Positions 1 to 5,254 of a stretch of DNA of 5,546 nucleotides are shown here, piece by piece. Every line of letters begins with the position of its first letter. Within the stretch, counting starts at the first letter, position 1. The DNA is from JBBRZF01 sp038236965 (GTDB taxonomy: Bacteria; Acidobacteriota; Terriglobia; Terriglobales; Acidobacteriaceae): the NCBI GenBank assembly GCA_038236965.1, contig JBBRZF010000208.1, positions 1-5,546 of the forward strand, in the 5' to 3' direction. The notes beneath the pieces are model-generated. The model did not search any database. It was not told where the DNA came from and worked only from the letters and a program-made list of their open reading frames with translations. The translations under genes were made by a program, and so were the position numbers.

Positions 1-708
1 GATGAAGATCGCATGCTGCGGTACCGGGAACAGCGGACCCAGACCGAGAATATATCGTCGCGCCGCTCCTGCGGTTGCGCTGGCCAGAGCCACCGGGATC
101 GCACTTCGCGGTTTCCATTCGAACAGTAGCAACTCCACGGCGAGCAGTACCGCGGCAACGGGCGTCGCAAATGTCGCAGCCATGCCCGCCGCCGCGCCTG
201 CCACCAGCAGCGTCTTTCGTTCGGAGGCAGTCAGATGAAAGAGTTGAGCGATGATCGATCCGATTGCACCACCCGTCATGATGATCGGTCCTTCGGCACC
301 GAAGGGGCCGCCCGATCCGATCGAGATGGCGGACGAAAGAGGCTTCAGAATTGCCAGCCGCGGCTGCACCTTGCTTCCGTGGATCAAAATGGATTCGAGT
401 GCCTCCGGAATGCCGTGACCTCGAATGCGTTCGGAGCCGTATCGCGCCATGAAGCCGATCACCAGGCTACCAGCTACTGGAACGAGCACGGCGAACCAGC
501 CGAGGTGATTTCCAGCCGGTGATACGAGATTGGTACTCCATCGTCCGTAATAGAACGCGTTGGTAAAGAACCCGATCAGACGCAGCAATGCCCATGCGAC
601 AAACGTACTGATGACGCCGATTCCGATGGCGACCAGCGAAATCGGAATCACCCGGATCGTAGTTGTAAAGTCACCCAGCCTCTGCGACTTCTCCTTGGGG
701 CTATTCAA
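1..708 (-). CDS. CLC-family chloride channel/anion transporter (C-terminus beyond left edge)
   Basis: A continuous frame of 236 codons runs from TTG (708-706) to the left edge. TTG is the only canonical start between the in-frame TAG at 810-808 and the first membrane helix, and it overlaps the regulator's TGA as TTGA. The first helix spans about 20-48. The family anion-binding motifs are present: GHGIP (97-101) for the usual GSGIP, and GAEGP (137-141), where E139 is the gating glutamate. The segment FATPVAAVLLAVELLLFEW (180-198) matches the helix that carries E202-E203 in E. coli ClcA; here it reads E192-L193, so the internal proton glutamate is replaced by leucine, as in channel-type rather than exchanger-type CLCs. 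The central tyrosine and any CBS domains lie outside the window. The product is an inner-membrane homodimer moving chloride or another anion. The family call is firm; the mechanism and the anion are inferred. Confidence 0.92.
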   Translation of the reverse strand, partial: MNSPKEKSQRLGDFTTTIRVIPISLVAIGIGVISTFVAWALLRLIGFFTNAFYYGRWSTNLVSPAGNHLGWFAVLVPVAGSLVIGFMARYGSERIRGHGIPEALESILIHGSKVQPRLAILKPLSSAISIGSGGPFGAEGPIIMTGGAIGSIIAQLFHLTASERKTLLVAGAAAGMAATFATPVAAVLLAVELLLFEWKPRSAIPVALASATAGAARRYILGLGPLFPVPQHAIFI

Positions 709-1145
709 GACGCCACCATCTTCCGGCTGTGGCGCAGAACTGAATTCAACATACGAGCCAGTTCGGGACCGGATCGTTCGAGTTCGGTCCGGTGCGCCAA
801 TGCAAGTCTACGGAGGATTGCACGGCCTGTAGGTGTCAACCGGACCCAGACTTCGCGCTTGTCCCCGACCCCGGCAGTTCTCGCTATAGCGCCTGTGACC
901 TCAAGACGGTTTACCAGTTCCACTGCACTGTGATGCTGGATGAAAAGCCTGGAGGCAATTTCGCGAATCGTGGGTTTGGCTCCTGCGGGAAGACCCTGCA
1001 CGGCAAGCAGCAGTTGATGCTGTTGCGCCTCGATTCCGTGCTCTTTTGCCGTTGCCTCGCTGAAATGAAGGAACTGCCGAATCTGGCGCCTGAATTCGGC
1101 CAAGTCCCGGTACTGGTCTTGAGAAAGATCTCCATCTGCGTTCAC
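705..1145 (-). CDS. MarR-family transcriptional regulator
   Basis: This 146-residue protein has the full winged-helix layout of the MarR family. An N-terminal helix spans about 10-34, with GIEAQQHQLLLAVQGL at 37-52 opening the DNA-binding domain. The helix-turn-helix is at about 59-87 (TIREIASRLFIQHHSAVELVNRLE), the wing at about 92-104 with D95, K96 and R97 before VWVRLTPTGR, and a C-terminal dimerisation helix follows. The start is GTG at 1145: an in-frame TGA lies five codons upstream (1160-1158) and no other start comes between. No clear Shine-Dalgarno sequence precedes it, so the mRNA may be leaderless or weakly translated. The stop codon overlaps the TTG start of the CLC gene, so both belong to one operon, and the palindrome just upstream suggests autoregulation of the pair. 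No cysteine is present, so thiol-based peroxide sensing of the OhrR kind is ruled out. The ligand is unknown. Confidence 0.93.
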   Translation of the reverse strand: MNADGDLSQDQYRDLAEFRRQIRQFLHFSEATAKEHGIEAQQHQLLLAVQGLPAGAKPTIREIASRLFIQHHSAVELVNRLEVTGAIARTAGVGDKREVWVRLTPTGRAILRRLALAHRTELERSGPELARMLNSVLRHSRKMVAS

Positions 1146-1150
1146 AAGTG

Positions 1151-1165
1151 TATCGTATCACGATA
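1151..1165. promoter_or_regulatory. Perfect palindrome, probable MarR operator
   Basis: TATCGT (1151-1156), ATC (1157-1159) and ACGATA (1160-1165) form a perfect 6-3-6 inverted repeat. It ends 5 bases before the GTG start of the MarR-family gene. Size, symmetry and A/T-rich ends suit a MarR dimer site, and autoregulation from a site over the promoter is common in this family. Bound protein would overlap the promoter or the translation start. That this particular protein binds it is inference. Confidence 0.62.
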
Positions 1166-1307
1166 TGCACTCGCGTCTGCGCCGTAGCATCTCGTGCGCG
1201 AATGCCGGACCAACCAACCTCATTCTCTGAAGGCCCTCAGTAGATTCAAGATGCTGTTGACGATGATCCATTCGTCAGCAACGCGGGCGCAAGGGGATTC
1301 ACGCAGG

Positions 1308-1343
1308 AAAAGCGCACTGCGCCACGTCTTGTGCGGCGTGGCG
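1308..1343 (-). terminator. Possible intrinsic terminator
   Basis: On the minus strand CGCCACG (1343-1337) pairs with CGTGGCG (1326-1320) across a 10-nt loop. A second small hairpin, GCGC-AGT-GCGC (1322-1312), follows and is immediately succeeded by TTTT (1311-1308). The two stems share bases, so they could be alternatives. The T run is short. It lies 40 bases after the RIC remnant stop and could end transcription of the redox operon before the regulator gene. The rest of 1146-1382 shows no recognisable gene. Confidence 0.4.
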
Positions 1344-1382
1344 ATGCAAGAGCGCTCCCCACCACGGATTTCACCTTCCCCT

Positions 1383-1592
1383 TCAGGTCGCTTGCTCCAT
1401 TTCGACAGTGCGCGGGAAGAGGACGGTGTTCTCCAGGTGAACTTGATGGTGCAGGTCGCGTTTGAATTCTGCGAATTCCTCGAGCCTTCGATACAAAGCA
1501 AGGAAGGTGGGGCAGGCTCCTTGTGGAGCAGTATATCCGTTTGAGAGCGCACGAATCCCTGAGAGCAGTGCGCCGGCATCGTCAAGGCGATG
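1383..1592 (-). pseudogene. 3' remnant of RIC/YtfE/ScdA iron-sulfur-cluster repair gene
   Basis: An open frame runs from just after TAA (1613-1611) to TGA (1385-1383), 75 codons in all, with no ATG, GTG or TTG in frame. From about residue 7 it reads like the end of RIC-family di-iron repair proteins. It contains LDDAGALLSGIRALSNGYT, GACPTFLALYRRLEE and the family-typical close HHQVHLENTVLFPR; the HLEN region carries the last His and Glu iron ligands. Intact family members are roughly 220-245 residues, so about two thirds is missing: the DUF542 domain and the first hemerythrin helices. Only 65 bases separate the TAA from the upstream gene, so the rest is not hidden in another frame. The expected EHD next to LDDAG is replaced by RLD, so decay reaches the retained part. 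I infer a deletion-generated pseudogene. RIC proteins repair Fe-S clusters after nitric oxide damage, which fits a nitrogen-oxide neighbourhood. Confidence 0.72.
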
Positions 1593-1620
1593 GCCAGACG
1601 ATCGCTTAGCTTAGTGAGAT

Positions 1621-1639
1621 CGACATCTCTGAAATGTCG
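1621..1639. repeat. Short inverted repeat after the redox operon
   Basis: CGACAT (1621-1626) and ATGTCG (1634-1639) form a perfect 6-bp stem with a 7-nt loop, 39 bases beyond the stop of the last redox gene. No T run follows on either strand, so it is at best a weak mRNA 3'-end structure or a chance palindrome. Confidence 0.25.
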
Positions 1640-1677
1640 TCCGAAATGCGGGCGCGCAGAGCGAAAACTAAAGCAGT

Positions 1678-1935
1678 TCAGCGGTCAGGGCGCGAGTCGC
1701 GGTCCACTCGCCGGATAAATCCATACATCGCAAAGCACGCCGCACATAACACCCCGGACACGATTGCTCCCGGCAAGGCGGTTTCGGTGTGTCCGGCGAG
1801 GAATGTGTCCAGTGTAGCCGAGAGCAGCCAGATTTGAACTACCAGGAGGATGACAATCAGTGCAGTGATCGCGTCGATCGCCGTCAGCCCGCGTCGTTGT
1901 TGAGGGATGTTTCGATAACTGGAGTATTGGGCCAC
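1678..1935 (-). CDS. Small two-helix membrane protein, DUF6755-like
   Basis: This is an 85-residue protein with a basic N-terminus (Q12-Q-R-R), the segment GLTAIDAI, a first membrane helix at about 23-46 and a second at about 53-74, then a charged tail with IRRVDRDSR. Both helices are connected by a short loop containing D43 and H49, so both ends of the protein probably face the cytoplasm. From memory it resembles the small proteins called DUF6755, found beside Rieske proteins; I could not confirm this. It starts with GTG only 3 nt after the Rieske stop, with GAGG eight bases upstream, and ends the operon. The position suggests an assembly factor or a membrane anchor subunit for the Rieske or molybdoenzyme complex. 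No redox ligands are evident, although C64 and C67 lie in the second helix. The biochemical role is unknown. Confidence 0.82.
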   Translation of the reverse strand: MAQYSSYRNIPQQRRGLTAIDAITALIVILLVVQIWLLSATLDTFLAGHTETALPGAIVSGVLCAACFAMYGFIRRVDRDSRPDR

Positions 1936-1938
1936 AGT

Positions 1939-2445
1939 CTATACCTCGGGCTCCATTCGAATCGCGATCAACTCGTTGCCATTGCGCTCTAAAACCACAC
2001 GCGGGAGCGGACGCGTGGGTGGTCCTTGCAAGACAGACCCATCCTTGACTGAAAAATAGCCCTGGTGACAGGGACACTCCAGGCGATCCTGCTCTCGGGA
2101 GTAAAATACCGCGCACGACAGATGGGTGCATTTTTGGCTGTACGCGACATAGGCGTCCTCCGCGGTGCGGACCATGATGCATTGTTCGCCCGGATTCGGA
2201 TATTCAAATAATTTCACGCCGCCAATCGGAATTTCGCCGACTCTCGCAACGAGGCTCCTATGGTAAACCTGTGCCTTCCGGAACCAGCTCTTGCCCAGTA
2301 TCCAGAGGTTACCGGCGAACATCCCGAGGCTCCCCAACGTAAGGAACTTGGCAAGCTGTCTCCGGTTGACATAACGCTCGTCGGCCTTCGAGACGGAGAA
2401 CTCGTCGCGCCAGAGCGGTTGTTGTTCCTTTACTGGATCAGACAT
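1939..2445 (-). CDS. Membrane-anchored Rieske [2Fe-2S] protein
   Basis: This 168-residue Rieske protein has the cluster ligands C106 and H108 (CTHLSC) and C124 and H127 (CPCH). The two further cysteines, C111 and C126, match the disulfide pair of cytochrome bc1/b6f Rieske proteins. Residues 34-51 form one hydrophobic segment preceded by NRRQLAKFL, an N-terminal anchor that partly resembles a Tat signal. I chose ATG 2445 rather than the in-frame ATG at 2472. The 2445 start has AAGG just upstream, gives an 8-nt overlap with the previous gene like the one two genes earlier, and yields a natural N-terminus (MSDPVKEQ); the longer form would add nine residues inside the upstream gene. After CPCH the sequence reads QGYF where bc1 Rieske proteins have G-S-x-Y, so two potential-raising hydrogen bonds are probably missing. 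It may pass electrons between quinol or a cytochrome b and the [4Fe-4S] subunit; that partner is inferred from operon position only. Confidence 0.93.
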   Translation of the reverse strand: MSDPVKEQQPLWRDEFSVSKADERYVNRRQLAKFLTLGSLGMFAGNLWILGKSWFRKAQVYHRSLVARVGEIPIGGVKLFEYPNPGEQCIMVRTAEDAYVAYSQKCTHLSCAVFYSREQDRLECPCHQGYFSVKDGSVLQGPPTRPLPRVVLERNGNELIAIRMEPEV

Positions 2446-3016
2446 TCGCCTTTTCCCACATGAAGTCGGCAATGTCGAGAGTCACGGAATCGCTTCCCGA
2501 CGCAGTCATCATATAAACCTGAGTGATGATCTTCTGCGCGCCGAAATAAAAGACGTTGGATGGTGTCTCGCGACGCGCGGCGATCTCTTCCGGCCGCAGG
2601 TAAGCCAGCGCCTGACTTGGGCAGACGGTTGCGCACATCGGCTTCTTGCCGACCGAAGTGCGGTCGTAGCACATGTCGCATTTCATCATCTGCTCGTATT
2701 CCGGAATGATCTTGGGAATGCCGAACGGACACGCCAGCACGCAGTTCTCGCAAGCGATACACCGCGGTTTTAACGCGGACATCACCACACCGTCCTCGCC
2801 TTTCTTAATTGCGTCGGCAGGACAAACCTGAGCGCAGGTAGGGTCTTCGCAGTGCCAACAGACATAGGCGGCCGTGGCTATGGTCTCCGCACGGTCGACA
2901 AAATCGAAATTGATCATCGAGTGGCCGCGATGCGTGTCACACTCTTCACAAGCTTTCACGCAGGATTGGCAGCCGATGCAGCGCGACGGGTCCACATAGA
3001 ATTCGTATCCGTACAT
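2438..3016 (-). CDS. Four-cluster [4Fe-4S] electron-transfer subunit (DmsB/NrfC/PhsB-like)
   Basis: This 192-residue ferredoxin-like protein is the usual electron-transfer partner of a Mo-bis-MGD subunit. Sixteen cysteines fall into four groups: 13/16/19/23, 53/56/61/65, 86/89/92/96 and 113/116/128/132. This is the pattern of DmsB, NrfC and PhsB, which carry four [4Fe-4S] clusters in two pseudo-symmetric ferredoxin halves. One extra cysteine, C26, lies outside the motifs. No signal peptide or membrane helix is visible, so it should sit in the cytoplasm against the catalytic subunit and wire it to a membrane partner. The length matches the family. The ATG directly follows the TAA of the molybdoenzyme gene (TAAATG), with AGGAG about 11 nt upstream inside that gene. 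Its 3' end overlaps the Rieske gene by 8 nt. The function as an electron-transfer subunit is well supported; the direction of electron flow is inferred. Confidence 0.94.
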   Translation of the reverse strand: MYGYEFYVDPSRCIGCQSCVKACEECDTHRGHSMINFDFVDRAETIATAAYVCWHCEDPTCAQVCPADAIKKGEDGVVMSALKPRCIACENCVLACPFGIPKIIPEYEQMMKCDMCYDRTSVGKKPMCATVCPSQALAYLRPEEIAARRETPSNVFYFGAQKIITQVYMMTASGSDSVTLDIADFMWEKANV

Positions 3017-5254
3017 TTACTTCACTGCTCCTGGCGAGTCAATCTTCACGAGTTGTTCGGCTGTCGCCCAGGAGGGCGCGCCGTCTGCCTTGCGAATCGA
3101 GCATGCGGAGACCTTGAATTCGGGTATCTTGCTCCGTGGGTCCAGCGTTCGATGGGTCAACATGTTCGCGCTTTTCCTGTCGGCCCAATGATAGGGAATA
3201 AAGACGGTATCGGGTCGAATGGTACGAACCACGCTGGCCTGCAGTGTGATCTCGGAACGCCTGGTGGTAATCGTCACCCAGTCTCTGTCCACGATGCCAT
3301 GTTGTTCCGCCATCCGCGGATGAATCTCAACCCGTGGCTCGGGATAGATATCGACGAGTCCGCCGATGCGCCGGGTCTGGGTGCCCGAGAGATACTGACT
3401 CACCACGCGACCCGTGGTCAGGTAGATGGGAAATGTGGCATCCACGGGATCGCCACTCTCGCGCCATTTCGCCAACTGGAACCGGCATTTCCCATCCGGA
3501 TAGAAAGAGATGCCGTCCTGCATCAAATGCGGCGTGCCGGGATGATCCAGGCCGGGGCAAGGCCAGAACACGCCCATCTGTGTGTCGATCTTTTCATAAG
3601 TGATGCCGTAGTAGTCGGCATGTCCTCCGCGCGAGGCTTCGCGAAGTTCTTCGAAGATTTCGCGAGGCGTCTCAAAGGGAAAGAATTTGCCCTTCCCGAG
3701 CCGACGAGCCAGATCGCAGATGATCTCGGAGTCACGGCGGGCGTTGGCAGGCGGCTCGACCGCGCGCTGGATATGGATGACGCGACCTTCTGCGCTGCAG
3801 GTGACGCCTTCTTCTTCCTCCTGCAAACTGCCCGCGAGGACGACATCGGCGTAGCGCGCAGTCTCGGATAAGAAAAAATCGGTGACCGCAAAGAACTCAA
3901 GCTTCTCTAGCGCCTCTCGTGTGAAGTCCGCATTGGGGAGCGAAACCGCCGGATTGAAACAGATCGAGAACAGCGCTTTGATTTCTCCCGCATGAATCGC
4001 GTTCATGATCTCCTGGGCCGAATAGCCAGGCTGCGGTAACTCGTCAGGCGAGATTCCCCAGACGCCCGCGACGTGTTCGCGTGCCTTCGGATCGAGCAGG
4101 GACCGCTGACCAGGTAACTGGTCGCATTTCTGACCGTGCTCACGCCCGCCTTGTCCGTTGCCCTGACCGGTGATCATGGTGCAACCGCATCCTTCGCGTC
4201 CAAGGTGACCGGTTGCCAGAGTCAGATTGATCAGCGCCGAACAGTTCTCCACGCCTTTGGATTGATGTTCCAGGCCGCGCGCGTGCATTGCGATGGCGCG
4301 GTCCGCCCTCGCAAACATGTGCGCAGCTTTCTCGATGGCTTCCGGTGGAACGCCGGTCATCTCCGCCGCCATTCGGGGATCAAAACGTTCTACCGATGCC
4401 TTAACAGCCTCAAAGCCGCTGGTGTGCTGTTCGATAAAAGTGTCGTCCTGCAGGTTGTCGCGGAGTACGACGTGCAGCATCGCGTTCAGCAGTGCGAGAT
4501 CGGTGCCGGGACGCAAGGGCAGGAAGAGATCCGCATTGCGCGAGATTGGCGTCATGCGTGGGTCGGCGACGATCAACTTGCCGCCGTTGTCCCGGCAACG
4601 CCAGATATAGTCAGTCGTAATTGGCGCACATTCGCCCACATTCGCGCCGATTGCAAATATCACCTGCGCCTTGGGGATCTCCGACCAAGGAATTGGGCTG
4701 CGGTCAACGTCGAAGGCCAGCTTGTAAGCCACTCCAGCTGAGACCATGCAGAGGCGCCCGTTGTAATCGATGTGTCTGGTCCCGAGTGCCACGCGCGCAA
4801 ACTTTCCCATCAGATATGACTTCTCCGTGGTGAGAGACGCACCGCCATATACTGCTACCGAGTCCTTTCCATAGCGATCCTGCACCTCGCGCAGACGCCG
4901 TGCTGTGAAGGACATGGCTTCTTCCCAACTGGACTTCACAAAACCCCTGTCGGTGCGGAGCAGAGGATCAAGTAATCGATCCTGATGATTCGACTGCAGA
5001 TAGCGCTTAACGCCCTTTGGGCAGAGCATCCCGCGATTGAACGGGAAATCCTCCCACGGTTCGAAGCCAATGATGTGATTCTCCCGAACCTTTAACTGAA
5101 TGCCGCACTGCTGGCCGCAGAAACAGCAATGTGTCTTAACCAAACGGTCGGGCTTGGTTCGAGGCTCTCTGCTCCAGCCGCCGTCCGGAGTGTAGTTGAG
5201 ATGCGGTCCATATTGGTCGCGAAGCTGTTCCAGTGTTCCCGGTGATTTAGCCAT
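3017..5254 (-). CDS. Molybdopterin oxidoreductase catalytic subunit, NasC/NarB/NapA-like (putative nitrate reductase)
   Basis: This 745-residue protein is a complete Mo-bis-MGD enzyme of the DMSO reductase superfamily. The N-terminal [4Fe-4S] domain has C43-x2-C46-x3-C50-x27-C78, followed by K80, the lysine that relays electrons to the pterin. The expected Mo ligand is C169 in GRLCMVSA. Cys-Met at this place resembles NapA and NarB, while formate dehydrogenases usually have Sec or Cys followed by His. The molybdopterin domain includes PGTD at 249-252 and a glycine-rich stretch GQGNGQGGREHG at 363-374. The C-terminal dinucleotide-binding domain begins near residue 608 (YLTTGR) and runs to about 720. 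There is no Tat or Sec signal, so the enzyme should be cytoplasmic. ATG at 5254 has AAGAGG six bases upstream and overlaps the preceding gene by 8 nt; the stop abuts the next ATG. The length suits the NarB/NasC group. Nitrate is the best substrate guess; another oxyanion or formate-type chemistry cannot be excluded. Confidence 0.93.
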   Translation of the reverse strand: MAKSPGTLEQLRDQYGPHLNYTPDGGWSREPRTKPDRLVKTHCCFCGQQCGIQLKVRENHIIGFEPWEDFPFNRGMLCPKGVKRYLQSNHQDRLLDPLLRTDRGFVKSSWEEAMSFTARRLREVQDRYGKDSVAVYGGASLTTEKSYLMGKFARVALGTRHIDYNGRLCMVSAGVAYKLAFDVDRSPIPWSEIPKAQVIFAIGANVGECAPITTDYIWRCRDNGGKLIVADPRMTPISRNADLFLPLRPGTDLALLNAMLHVVLRDNLQDDTFIEQHTSGFEAVKASVERFDPRMAAEMTGVPPEAIEKAAHMFARADRAIAMHARGLEHQSKGVENCSALINLTLATGHLGREGCGCTMITGQGNGQGGREHGQKCDQLPGQRSLLDPKAREHVAGVWGISPDELPQPGYSAQEIMNAIHAGEIKALFSICFNPAVSLPNADFTREALEKLEFFAVTDFFLSETARYADVVLAGSLQEEEEGVTCSAEGRVIHIQRAVEPPANARRDSEIICDLARRLGKGKFFPFETPREIFEELREASRGGHADYYGITYEKIDTQMGVFWPCPGLDHPGTPHLMQDGISFYPDGKCRFQLAKWRESGDPVDATFPIYLTTGRVVSQYLSGTQTRRIGGLVDIYPEPRVEIHPRMAEQHGIVDRDWVTITTRRSEITLQASVVRTIRPDTVFIPYHWADRKSANMLTHRTLDPRSKIPEFKVSACSIRKADGAPSWATAEQLVKIDSPGAVK

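Noticed and set aside
2..522. Two plus-strand open frames at the left end
   Set aside because: The minus strand here encodes CLC helices with intact motifs, so these are shadows.
1308..1343. Reading the inverted repeat as a regulator operator
   Set aside because: The 10-nt loop, the G+C-rich stem and the T run on the minus strand fit an RNA hairpin better, and the 1151-1165 palindrome is better placed as operator.
1194..1544. Plus-strand open frame of 116 codons
   Set aside because: It has no family resemblance and lies opposite the RIC remnant and the terminator-like hairpins.
1220..1585. Minus-strand open frame of 121 codons
   Set aside because: It overlaps the RIC remnant in a different frame. 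Its translation is Ser/Arg-rich and unrecognisable, whereas the other frame gives a clear family signature.
2852..3871. Long plus-strand open frame of 339 codons
   Set aside because: It lies antisense to the molybdoenzyme and [4Fe-4S] genes, whose motifs are unmistakable. Its translation resembles no family and is a by-product of G+C-rich codon use.
4136..4741. Plus-strand open frame of 201 codons
   Set aside because: It is antisense to the conserved molybdopterin domain and has no recognisable motif or neighbour.
3017..5254. Calling the large subunit a formate dehydrogenase
   Set aside because: The presumed Mo-ligand cysteine is followed by Met, not the His typical of formate dehydrogenases, and there are no adjacent diaphorase or accessory genes in view.
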